From: Pontibacillus sp. HMF3514
Lineage (GTDB): Bacteria > Bacillota > Bacilli > Bacillales > BH030062
DNA: 64,000 nt
Reading direction: 5' to 3'
Assembly (NCBI RefSeq): GCF_009858175.1
Contig: NZ_CP047393.1
Span: 3,410,001 to 3,474,000, forward strand
In this document: piece by piece, positions 1 through 9,065 of the stretch
Layout of the letters: each line of letters starts with the position of its first letter
Numbering within the stretch: position 1 is the first letter of the stretch
The notes under the pieces: generated by a model
What the model was told of the DNA's origin: nothing
What the model saw: only the letters and a program-made list of their open reading frames with translations
Databases searched by the model: none
Program-made: the position numbers and the translations under genes

Positions 1-38
1 TATTTAGCAATCTCTCCATTCAACCCATAAAATTTTTA

Positions 39-3000
39 CTATCTAAAGTTTTCATTTGGTGTACTGAGATTCGGATACACCATACTTCTAACTTCATTAT
101 AATGCCTTTTAGCTTCTATGCTGCTAATATATTTAGAGATATTTGCAGCAGCGCTTTGACTAGTTCCCCAAAAACCATCACCTTCTAAATTTTTTGTGTT
201 ATTAAATTCATTATAAGGATTTACATCATACTTGGTATGGCCACCTCCATCACTAGGACCTATATAATTATATGTTCCCATATTTATTGGGTCATTTTTA
301 TCTGTTAATAGATTTCCATCTCTATCATATACGGCTTCAAATAATCCATCAGAAGATACAAACTTGGTATTAAATATACCTTGTTCACCATTCATATGAT
401 ATGCTGACTTAATAGGTGACAAAAGTTCCCATTTATTATTTTCATGCTCTTTATTGTACTGTATCAACCTATCAAGTGTCTTCGGAGCTTTATTTAACTT
501 GTTTCTAAAGTAATGAATTCTTTTAAAAGTTTCAGAGTAATATTTTTCTTTTTGTTCAATAAAGCCAGACCTTGTCTTTATAGTTGTTGTTTTATAATTA
601 AAAGGATCTCTACTTGTGACTAGACTATTAAATTTATCTAGAAAATTATTATATTTTCTCTCATCATTAAATTTAATAAGATTAAACTCGTTTTCTCTAC
701 TATTAACATCCTCCATTATATATTCTAAAGTTTCATATGCTCCATATTCTTTTTTTAGTTTATTAACAGCACCTATATATTCTTTACTACCTAAAGTGTG
801 TTTTTTTATTAAATTTGAAACTTCAGTTATAGATTTTGTTAATACTTCTGTTCTACTACTTTGCGCAGCATGCACAACATTTTGTTCGTCTACTTTAACT
901 TCTTGAAGATTATTTGATTCTCTTTCTATATCTGTAGCAAATTCAGCCTTAATTGTATAAGATAGATTATCATTATCCATCTCTTTAATAGTCACAGAAA
1001 TATCTTCAGCGTTTGTCAGAGGTGGACCACCATAATTAATAGAAATAAATTCCTGGTTTTCTCCACTTATTTCATCAGCTGAAATAACTTCTGTCCAATT
1101 ATAAGAATCATGATCACTATAAGTGTCTGAATATGGTCCAAGTTTCCCAGTATCTAAACCATCTTTATATTTAACTCGTAAATAATAATCATAATCCCAT
1201 GTTTCAGTAACAGATTTATGATGATAGATTTCTTTTCTGTCTTTAAATGTAGCCCTACCAGTAACTCTATCATCATAATCATAGGTATAATCGTCTAACA
1301 CCCATTTCTCAATGACCCATGAAACATCGTCTCGTACACCTGGATCATCACCAAACCTCATTGTTATATGACTACTTTGTCCTACCCACTCCGGCACATG
1401 CCCAGTCGGATCCAACATATTAATCGGATTATTCATCACGTAAGCATAACGATTCTGGCTCAACGGATTCGTTAACTCTCCTCGATACGTATCCTGAGTC
1501 ATAAATCGACCGACGGATGGATCGTACCAGCGGGCGTTCATGTCAATTAGGCTTGATTTGTCATCGTAGCGCTGGCTTGTGTAGCTTACATGGTTGTAAG
1601 GTGCTGTAATACCGGTTTGGATGCCACCAAATGCATCGTAACGGTAGTTTTCAATCACATCACCATGACGGTCTGTAATTGAGCTTACAGTATTTAGACC
1701 ATCCATTTGGTAATACATTAAACCGCCTGTTGTTTTTAAGTTCGGCTCTTTGGCTGGATTTATTAAGCCATGATTTCCAAACATTTTGCGAGAAACAACT
1801 TCTTGATTAGGTCCCATGTAATACTCTGCATACGGAGAACCTTTGTCACTATATTCTTTGTGCAGGTTTGTGGTCATGCCTTGATACATATAAGATATTT
1901 TCGCTACATCCATTTGAGATTTCAGCTCTGCATCTTCCCCGTATTTCTTATACAATCCATATTTATGTCCTTTACCCGGATTGTCTAGAGGCCCATGACC
2001 ATTCCCTTTGTTCTCTTTGGACTTATTTGGTTTTTGAGACTGACCTGGATTAGATCTTGGTGTACAATCTTCTGGTTGATTGCCTTTTTCTTTCCCTTGT
2101 CCCTTACCATTGCTATTACTATTTTGGTTTGGTTTGTCATTATTAGCTTGACCAACTTGGTTTTCTTGTTTCTTTTGTTGTCCTTTATTATCTTCCTTAT
2201 GTTTTCCTTTTGCTTTTCCTTGACCTTTTTTGTCTTCTTCTTGTTTGTCTTTCTCCCCATCTTCTTGTGGCATCCAAGACATTTCTTCACGATATACTTT
2301 ACGCCCTAGTCCATCATAGGCATAGCTGACGTAGCTTCCATCTTCGAATTCAACTAGGTCTAATTGGTTAAGCACATCGTAACTAAAATAAGCCGTTCCT
2401 TCACTTGTCGTACGAGAGGTTACATTTCCATTTCCGTCATACGTAAAGGATGTGTCCCCTGCAGACAACAGTTGGTTCATCTCATTATATTGATAACGTG
2501 TTGTACTTTCATCTGTAGTCATAGACAATCTGTTACCAACAGCATCATACGTGTACGATACTTTGTTGTATGGATCAACTAAGTAATCTGGTTGATCATT
2601 GACCGCTTCAAAGGATTCTTGCTCTGGTGTTTTCTGTTCAAACGGTTTTTGCCCATGTCCATTGTTTCCTTTACCTACTACAACGGGCTTACATTTTTTC
2701 GATAGATCTTTATCTTTATTTTTAGCCTTTGCTTTTCCTTTTCCTTGACCATTATTTGATCTGTTATCTTTATTGTTTGAAGGTCCCTTATCTTGATTTG
2801 ATGAGTTGTTATTTCCACCATTATCAGAAGAAGATGACCCACTATCATTTGAAGTATCTTTTTCAGGTTTACTATTCGAACTATTATTGTTAGAAGGGCT
2901 TTTATCTGGTTTTGAATTCGTCTTTGCTTTATCCTTCTTCGCTACAATCCAATACCCATAGATCGGTTTATCCACCGGTATAGATGCTACTTGCTCCTTA

Positions 3001-6000
3001 CTTTCATCACTTTCTGTTTTTCCATCTTCAGGTGTATTCGGTTCATCCGTTAGACTTTCAATCTTTTCTTTCGGATAGGTAACTTCTGTAAGACGATTCA
3101 GTGCATCATATTCATAGGTAGATGTTGCACCATCCTCTTCTGTACGACTTACTCGATTTCCTAATTCATCGTATTCATAGGCAAAAGAAGAAAGGATTCC
3201 TTCAGAGCCATTATTGGTGATCTTGGTTATGTTCCCTTCTGAATCATAGTTTCTAGTAATCTCATTGCCATTTGCTAGATTACGATTCGTTTCTCGTCCA
3301 AGCTCATCGTATTCAAAAGTTGTAACATTTTCATCAGGATCTTCTACACTAGATACTTGATTGCGATCTGTGTAAGTATATGACGTTGTGCGATCCTCAC
3401 TGTTTGTTAAGGAAGTGACATTGCCTACTGCGTCATACTCATATTGGATCGATTTATCAAGCGTTTCATTACGTTGTTCTGTCATTCTTCCCGCACCATC
3501 ATACGAAAAGCTCTCCGTTACTTTAGGAGATTCCATAGAAGTAAGCTGACCTACTTGGTTATAATCAAACGTATATTCCTCACTACCAGCATCGATAGAG
3601 GATACGTTACCCTGCTGATCATAATCGTATTGAATTTGTGTTCCGTTCGGCTGCTGAATACTTGTCAGCTGATTGGCTTCATTGTACTCATAATCTGTTT
3701 CATGATTTAGAGCATTTGTTTCTTGTACTTTGTTTCCATTTAAATCATAGGAAAAAGATGTTTGATTTCCGTTCGCATCTTTAACAGATTTCAGTAAACC
3801 TTGTACATTATAAGAATAAGAAGTCTTCCCACCTAAAGCATCTTGAACTTCTTTCAAACGACTCAATGGGTCGTATTGATATTCTGTACTATGTCCTAAA
3901 GGATTTTCAGTTTCGATTAGATTACCAGCAGCATCATAATCATACTCATATGTTGCTCCTTTAGGTGTAGTGGTTTCCACAACACGATTCAGTGCGTCAT
4001 ACTGATACTTGGTTTCATGTCCTTGAGCATTTATTTTCTTTTTCAAGTTCCCTACAGGATCGTATTCATATTCTGTTGCGTATCCTTCTGCATCTACTGT
4101 TTTTGTCATACGACCTACATCATCATATTGATAGCTCGTTTTATTATTTAGTGGATCAATTTCAGCTAAAAGGTTGCCCTCAGCATCATATTGGTAGGTA
4201 TAACTTTCATTTAGAGGGTTTGTTACCTTTGTTGGATTCCCTAAATGATTATATTCATAGCTCCATGTGTATCCTAGAGCATTTGTTCGTTCGACAAGCT
4301 CATTTCGCTTGTTATATTTGAACTTCGTTAATGCTAGAGAAGGATCCATTTTTCTCTTTAAGTTACCTACTTCGTCGTAGCGATAAAGAGTTGTTTGATC
4401 AAGTGGATCTACTTCTTGAGTTCTTCTGCCTAACTCATCATACGTATATTCCCATACGCCACCTTCAGGCTCTTTATACTCAATAAGGTTGCCCGCTTCA
4501 TCATACTTATAAGTTTCTTCTCCGCCAGATGGATAGCTAACTTTTTTAGGTTGATTATTTAAGTTGTACACGAATGACGTCGTTTCATCTAACGGATTTG
4601 TTTGCTTAGTCTTGTTTCCTACAAGGTCATATTGGAATGTAAACGTCTTATCTCGCTTATCTTTAAAGGAAGTGACGTTTCCAAGTTCGTCATATTGATA
4701 ATCTTCTGTATGACCAAGAGGGTCCTCAACCTTCGTTACTTGACCTAAATCATCATAGGTATAAGTTGTTTCATTTCCTTTTGGATCTACTTCTTTAACA
4801 AGCTGATCCAGCGCATTGTATTGATAGGTTGTGGTAGCGCCCTCAGCATTTGTAATGGAAACTTTGTTTTGTTCATCAATATAGTCATATTGTGTTGTCT
4901 GGTTTAAACGATTTGTTTTCGTAAGAAGGCGCCCTAATGCATCATAAGCAAATGTCGTTTCTTTCTTTTTAGGATCAATCTGCTTCGTTACTTGTCCCAG
5001 CTCGTTATATTCATAGGTTGTTGTATTTCCTAGTGGGTCAGTTAAGGATTTTAATTGTCCTAAAGCATTGTAATTGTATTCTGTTTCCGATCCATTTGGC
5101 TTGATTAGACGCTTTATCTGACCAGCATCATTGTACTCTTTGATCGTCTCTTGTTCTAACGCATCAATAACTTTCTCCACTTGTCCTAGAGGGTTATATT
5201 CATAGGTTGTTACATGGCCTAATGCATCTTCGTATGTTTTGACTTGACCATTACCGTTATACGTAAAAGTAATTTGATTATCTAGCGGATCTTTCACACT
5301 TTTTACATTTCCAGTCTTCGTGTACGTATAGGTAGTCTTTGCCCCTTTAGGATTTATCTCGGCTTTAACGCGACCTAGGTCGTCATATTCTTTTTTATAA
5401 ACGGCTCCATTTGGCTGCGTAATCTTCTTAACGCCTCCAAGAGGGTGGTACTCATACTTCCATTCCTGTTTGGCTGAATCAATCATCTTGGTCATTCGAC
5501 CCAGATCATCATACTGCCATGTTGTTGTCTGTTCTAAAGGGTTGGTCATAGATGTAAGATTTCCATCTACATCGTAACCTAAGGTTGTTGTACCATTTTG
5601 ATCCGTAATCGTTTCAATGTTGCCACGATCGTCATAAGTGTAGTTTGTTGTTTGCCCCAATGGATTTGTTTCTTTTTCAAGACGTCCATGTTCATCATAC
5701 TGATAGGTTACACTTTTTCCATCTGGACGAACCTTCTTCGTAACTTGATCAAGCGCATTGTATTCAAAAGATGTTTCTTGATCTTTTGCATCGATCTTTT
5801 TCTCTAATCGTCCAGCATCATCATATTCAAAACGCGTTTCTTCACCAAGTTCATTCACAATAGATGTGACTTGATGCTGTTGATTGTATGTGTACAAAAC
5901 TTCAGCTTTTTTTGGTGTCACATATGTGGTTTGATTCTTTTCATCATCATAACGCCAAGAATGGATGTTTCCTTCAGGATCTTCATATTTCGTAAGACGG

Positions 6001-8645
6001 TCTAATTCGTCATAACTATATTTCTGAATGTTTCCTGCTGCATCCTCGATAGCTTTGAGACGACCAACATCATCATACTGATAAGTTGTGGTCTCATCTA
6101 ATGGGTTTGTAACCTTTTTAACCCAACCATTGTCATTATAGGTGTAAGTGAATTCGCCATCTGCCGCATTAATTCTTTTCTTTACACGTCCGAATTCATC
6201 ATATTGATAAGAGAAGGTTTGATCTAAAGGACCCTCTACTTTATCTAGTTTTTGATCACCCTCGTATTTAAAGGACTGTGTGGTTCCGTTTCGATGATCT
6301 TGTTTTACTAGCCTTTTTAGTGGGTCATAAGTAAAGGTTTCAGATGTTCCATCAGAATAGTCTTTTTGCTCTACAAGACCTAAGTCATTATAGTGATAGG
6401 TAACGGTTTTTCCTGATGGAGAAGTCTCCGTTTTTAGGTTTCCATACGAATCATAAGAATAAGAGGTGGTTCGATTGTATGGGTCCTTGACGGTTTGTAG
6501 ATAACCTTCACTACTGTAGGAATAGTCCGTTACACGTCCCAAACCATCTTTTACTTTATCTACTTGCCCCTGATCTGTATAAACATAAGTTTTCGTACGA
6601 CTCGGTGAGGTAATTTTCTCAACACCATAGGGCCCATATTCATAAGAAGTCTTCCCATTGTTGTTGGAGGCCTCTTTTGTTCTCCCTAAAGCATCTCTAG
6701 TAATATCTGTTGTTTGGTCTAATGGATTTTCAATTTCATCTACGCGACCAGCCTTATCATAGTGATACTCATACTCACGTCCGATAGCGTCCACAAATTT
6801 TGTTAGCTGTCCAAGGTCGTCATAAATATAACGACTGACATTTCCCATTGGATCCTTGATCGTTTCACGACGTCCTGCATCATCATAGGTGTATGTGGTG
6901 GTATTTTCTCCGACAATCTTAGTAAGAACATGACCGGCATCATCATAGGTGTAGTTCACCGATTTTTGCTCGGGCTTTTTTGAATAAACCATACGTCCAA
7001 GCTCATCAAATTGATAATCTGTCTCTTCTTGCATAGAGTTGATGACTCTATCTAAATTTCCGTATTGATCATAATCAAAAGTAAGAACTTCATCATTTTC
7101 ATCAATTACTTTTGTCATTTGACCTTGTCCGTCATATTCAAAAGTCGCATTAACGCCATTTTCTTCTTTGGTATCAATATTACCGTTTTCATCATAAGTA
7201 AAGGTTTTTTCACGACCATCTGAATATTTAATGGAAGTCGGTAGTTCCCACTTCTCATGATATTCACGGTCTACGACTAAACCATTTGGATACGTTTCTT
7301 GTTTCTTTAATCCATTTTCATAATAGCTGAATGTTGTTACACCTTGTGGGGATTCTTTTTCCGTTAACTGATGATCTTCGTTGTAGGTGTACTTGGTGAT
7401 TTCCCCTAGAGGATTTTCTTGTTGTGTGATGTTCCCATCGGTTAGTTGGTAATTCCATTCATCTTGTAAAGCATTTTTCTTCGTATAAGAGGTTACATTT
7501 CCGTCACTATCGGTTTGGAATTGATATTCAAAAAGCTTCTCATCTCTAGCGTTATAAATTGCTTCAACACGGTTGTTCTGGTCATATTGGTATTCAATTG
7601 TTTCGCCTAGATCGTTTGAGATGCTTGCTAAGCGATCGTTATTGTCATAAGTATAGTGAATGCTTCGACCATCTTGCTTGGTCATTTTCTTAAGACGTTG
7701 TGAGTCATCATATTCATAGGAAATGCTGTTACCTAATGGGTCGATCATTTCACTAATGACTTCTCCATCCCATTTAAACGTAATGACACGATCACTTGTG
7801 TCGGTAACTGTTTCTAGTTTTCCATTATCATAGTAATCAAACTCCATTACGTTTCCGTAACGATCTTCACGTTTGATCATTTTCCCTACAGATGGATCTT
7901 GGTTTTCACGCCATGGTGCAAAATATCCGTTGTATGTAATCTTTGTTCCTTTTGGCGTTTCAACGACATATTCAAACTGACTTTCACGAGTAAGGGTATC
8001 TCCGTTAGCTCCCTTTTCATAATGACCTTTATGTAGTTCATAGTTTGTCATATCATCGCCATCATAGCTTGTAATGAAAGCATCAAAATCATCTTTAACA
8101 AATGTATAATTTAGAATAGTGCCATCTGATCTGAATTCTCCCATAGCAAATTCAGCATACATTTGAAGTTTTGAGTTGAAGTTATAACTCCATCCCTTCC
8201 CAAAAGCTCCTGTTTTATCATTATCACTGGAATACCTACGCTTTAAGTTAAAATCAAAACCGATACCCGGCACTACTAAATCTTCTTTTTGAAGCGTTAG
8301 ATACCCTGTAGTGGCACTTACATGTTCATCAGCTTTTGATATTGGTGATGAAGGTCCATGCTGCCCCTTTGTTTGCCCAGTATTTTGAGGGGCTGAAGGT
8401 GCCATCTTAGTCGTATTCATATTAGGAAGTTGAGGTTGCGTCCCACCTCCTGGATTAGGTACATAGGGATTTTGTTGATTAAATTGCGGTAAAGTTTCCA
8501 AAATCGAACCTGGATCCATAGTCTGCTGATTTTTCTTTGCTGCATACGCTTGCAATGGATAGGTTACTAAACTACTAAATAAAAGAATAAAAACAAGTGC
8601 AACTGCACTGAGTCTTGTGAACCATATACGATATGATTTTCTCAC
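39..8645 (-). CDS. Giant secreted RHS/YD-repeat protein, WapA-like polymorphic toxin candidate
   Basis: 2868 residues. A GTG start follows a strong AAGGAGGAG site. The N-terminus is a signal peptide (basic MRKSYR, hydrophobic core, cut near AYA-AK). Residues about 105-165 resemble the DUF6531 entry domain of RHS proteins. Dozens of YD repeats (Y-x-Y-D-x-x-G-R/N-L) fill about 200-1890. Two Lys/Asn/Gly/Ser-rich low-complexity inserts (about 1900-2020 and 2110-2240) interrupt the last repeats. The RHS core ends about residue 2417 with RFMTQDTYRG, RYAYVMNNPIN and DPTGH. The remaining 450 residues are unrelated to the repeats and more AT-rich, as expected for a variable toxin tip. Their last 130 residues contain NMGTYNYIGP and KYDVNPYNEF, which I cannot assign to a named toxin family. 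RHS/WapA proteins of Bacillales deliver C-terminal toxins in contact-dependent competition. The cognate immunity gene would lie beyond the left edge. A cyclic-di-GMP riboswitch precedes the gene. Confidence 0.93.
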   Translation of the reverse strand: MRKSYRIWFTRLSAVALVFILLFSSLVTYPLQAYAAKKNQQTMDPGSILETLPQFNQQNPYVPNPGGGTQPQLPNMNTTKMAPSAPQNTGQTKGQHGPSSPISKADEHVSATTGYLTLQKEDLVVPGIGFDFNLKRRYSSDNDKTGAFGKGWSYNFNSKLQMYAEFAMGEFRSDGTILNYTFVKDDFDAFITSYDGDDMTNYELHKGHYEKGANGDTLTRESQFEYVVETPKGTKITYNGYFAPWRENQDPSVGKMIKREDRYGNVMEFDYYDNGKLETVTDTSDRVITFKWDGEVISEMIDPLGNSISYEYDDSQRLKKMTKQDGRSIHYTYDNNDRLASISNDLGETIEYQYDQNNRVEAIYNARDEKLFEYQFQTDSDGNVTSYTKKNALQDEWNYQLTDGNITQQENPLGEITKYTYNEDHQLTEKESPQGVTTFSYYENGLKKQETYPNGLVVDREYHEKWELPTSIKYSDGREKTFTYDENGNIDTKEENGVNATFEYDGQGQMTKVIDENDEVLTFDYDQYGNLDRVINSMQEETDYQFDELGRMVYSKKPEQKSVNYTYDDAGHVLTKIVGENTTTYTYDDAGRRETIKDPMGNVSRYIYDDLGQLTKFVDAIGREYEYHYDKAGRVDEIENPLDQTTDITRDALGRTKEASNNNGKTSYEYGPYGVEKITSPSRTKTYVYTDQGQVDKVKDGLGRVTDYSYSSEGYLQTVKDPYNRTTSYSYDSYGNLKTETSPSGKTVTYHYNDLGLVEQKDYSDGTSETFTYDPLKRLVKQDHRNGTTQSFKYEGDQKLDKVEGPLDQTFSYQYDEFGRVKKRINAADGEFTYTYNDNGWVKKVTNPLDETTTYQYDDVGRLKAIEDAAGNIQKYSYDELDRLTKYEDPEGNIHSWRYDDEKNQTTYVTPKKAEVLYTYNQQHQVTSIVNELGEETRFEYDDAGRLEKKIDAKDQETSFEYNALDQVTKKVRPDGKSVTYQYDEHGRLEKETNPLGQTTNYTYDDRGNIETITDQNGTTTLGYDVDGNLTSMTNPLEQTTTWQYDDLGRMTKMIDSAKQEWKYEYHPLGGVKKITQPNGAVYKKEYDDLGRVKAEINPKGAKTTYTYTKTGNVKSVKDPLDNQITFTYNGNGQVKTYEDALGHVTTYEYNPLGQVEKVIDALEQETIKEYNDAGQIKRLIKPNGSETEYNYNALGQLKSLTDPLGNTTTYEYNELGQVTKQIDPKKKETTFAYDALGRLLTKTNRLNQTTQYDYIDEQNKVSITNAEGATTTYQYNALDQLVKEVDPKGNETTYTYDDLGQVTKVEDPLGHTEDYQYDELGNVTSFKDKRDKTFTFQYDLVGNKTKQTNPLDETTSFVYNLNNQPKKVSYPSGGEETYKYDEAGNLIEYKEPEGGVWEYTYDELGRRTQEVDPLDQTTLYRYDEVGNLKRKMDPSLALTKFKYNKRNELVERTNALGYTWSYEYNHLGNPTKVTNPLNESYTYQYDAEGNLLAEIDPLNNKTSYQYDDVGRMTKTVDAEGYATEYEYDPVGNLKKKINAQGHETKYQYDALNRVVETTTPKGATYEYDYDAAGNLIETENPLGHSTEYQYDPLSRLKEVQDALGGKTSYSYNVQGLLKSVKDANGNQTSFSYDLNGNKVQETNALNHETDYEYNEANQLTSIQQPNGTQIQYDYDQQGNVSSIDAGSEEYTFDYNQVGQLTSMESPKVTESFSYDGAGRMTEQRNETLDKSIQYEYDAVGNVTSLTNSEDRTTSYTYTDRNQVSSVEDPDENVTTFEYDELGRETNRNLANGNEITRNYDSEGNITKITNNGSEGILSSFAYEYDELGNRVSRTEEDGATSTYEYDALNRLTEVTYPKEKIESLTDEPNTPEDGKTESDESKEQVASIPVDKPIYGYWIVAKKDKAKTNSKPDKSPSNNNSSNSKPEKDTSNDSGSSSSDNGGNNNSSNQDKGPSNNKDNRSNNGQGKGKAKAKNKDKDLSKKCKPVVVGKGNNGHGQKPFEQKTPEQESFEAVNDQPDYLVDPYNKVSYTYDAVGNRLSMTTDESTTRYQYNEMNQLLSAGDTSFTYDGNGNVTSRTTSEGTAYFSYDVLNQLDLVEFEDGSYVSYAYDGLGRKVYREEMSWMPQEDGEKDKQEEDKKGQGKAKGKHKEDNKGQQKKQENQVGQANNDKPNQNSNSNGKGQGKEKGNQPEDCTPRSNPGQSQKPNKSKENKGNGHGPLDNPGKGHKYGLYKKYGEDAELKSQMDVAKISYMYQGMTTNLHKEYSDKGSPYAEYYMGPNQEVVSRKMFGNHGLINPAKEPNLKTTGGLMYYQMDGLNTVSSITDRHGDVIENYRYDAFGGIQTGITAPYNHVSYTSQRYDDKSSLIDMNARWYDPSVGRFMTQDTYRGELTNPLSQNRYAYVMNNPINMLDPTGHVPEWVGQSSHITMRFGDDPGVRDDVSWVIEKWVLDDYTYDYDDRVTGRATFKDRKEIYHHKSVTETWDYDYYLRVKYKDGLDTGKLGPYSDTYSDHDSYNWTEVISADEISGENQEFISINYGGPPLTNAEDISVTIKEMDNDNLSYTIKAEFATDIERESNNLQEVKVDEQNVVHAAQSSRTEVLTKSITEVSNLIKKHTLGSKEYIGAVNKLKKEYGAYETLEYIMEDVNSRENEFNLIKFNDERKYNNFLDKFNSLVTSRDPFNYKTTTIKTRSGFIEQKEKYYSETFKRIHYFRNKLNKAPKTLDRLIQYNKEHENNKWELLSPIKSAYHMNGEQGIFNTKFVSSDGLFEAVYDRDGNLLTDKNDPINMGTYNYIGPSDGGGHTKYDVNPYNEFNNTKNLEGDGFWGTSQSAAANISKYISSIEAKRHYNEVRSMVYPNLSTPNENFR

Positions 8646-8678
8646 ATTAAACTCCTCCTTTTTAAAATTTGAACAAAC

Positions 8679-8735
8679 AAAAAACCCTTTTTCATCACGA
8701 TCAAGCCAGACTCAATCAATCGTGATAAAAAAGGG
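8679..8735 (-). terminator. Intrinsic terminator in the RHS gene leader (riboswitch expression platform)
   Basis: On the minus strand the arms ATCGTGATAAAAAAGGG and CCCTTTTTCATCACGAT form a long hairpin that runs into TTTTTTGTTTG. It lies between the cyclic-di-GMP aptamer and the RHS start codon. Its position fits a transcription-attenuating expression platform rather than a gene-end terminator. Confidence 0.85.
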
Positions 8736-8747
8736 AAGGATTTGAGT

Positions 8748-8841
8748 TTCGGCGGCCCAGCCGTCATGGAAGTGTAGATAACCACTTCTTTAGACCCGTG
8801 ACTTTGCGTCCCTATTTTTCAATAGGTTTGCCTTTATCGAC
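8748..8841 (-). promoter_or_regulatory. Cyclic-di-GMP-I (GEMM-I) riboswitch aptamer
   Basis: Read on the minus strand, this stretch has the conserved GEMM-I blocks in order: AAAGGCAAACC, a short CCTAT/ATAGG hairpin with a GAAAA-containing loop, GGGACGCAAAGTCACGGGTC then TAAAG, a variable hairpin closed by GAAGTG/CACTTC, and CCATGACGGCTGGGCCGCCG. The 5' GGC and 3' GCC close helix P1. These blocks match the family closely, including the GCAAAG segment and the tetraloop-receptor-like CATGACGGCTGG. It sits about 100 bases before the RHS start and is followed by a terminator, so cyclic di-GMP probably controls read-through. I cannot tell from the sequence whether ligand turns the gene on or off. 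Confidence 0.92.
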
Positions 8842-8872
8842 CAAATTATAGTCATTTTGTTGTACGACTTAG

Positions 8873-8900
8873 ATTATACATGAATCGTCATGAAGTTCAA
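8873..8900 (-). promoter_or_regulatory. Candidate sigma-A promoter of the RHS transcript
   Basis: On the minus strand TTGAAC (8895-8900) and TATAAT (8873-8878) are separated by 16 bases. Transcription would start about 25 bases before the riboswitch aptamer. A second TATAAT occurs at 8845-8850 but lacks a good -35 box. Confidence 0.55.
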
Positions 8901-9018
8901 TTTCTCTAGTTAATTTGATAATTTTGGTCTATGAATTCGACATAATGCGACATTAGGATTACACCGATAGTAGTTTTTTAATCACATATAATTAGATAAA
9001 ATTAGTTTATTTAATGCA

Positions 9019-9050
9019 TAAAAGGGCACAACCATTTCTGGTTATGCCCC
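9019..9050 (-). terminator. Intrinsic terminator after the SLH/DUF5050 gene
   Basis: On the minus strand GGGCATAACC and GGTTGTGCCC form a hairpin followed by TTTT. It begins 16 bases past the stop codon of the frameshifted SLH gene. Confidence 0.75.
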
Positions 9051-9065
9051 ACGGAAAATACAACT

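Noticed and set aside
616-5807. Several plus-strand reading frames of 60-110 codons opposite the RHS gene
   Set aside because: They are antisense to a clearly real repeat protein, lack ribosome binding sites and have hydrophobic, low-quality translations typical of mirrored YD-repeat codons.
2900-7900. Regular short repeats that could be mistaken for a CRISPR array
   Set aside because: The periodicity comes from YD-repeat codons within one open frame; repeats are imperfect and there are no unique spacers of constant length.
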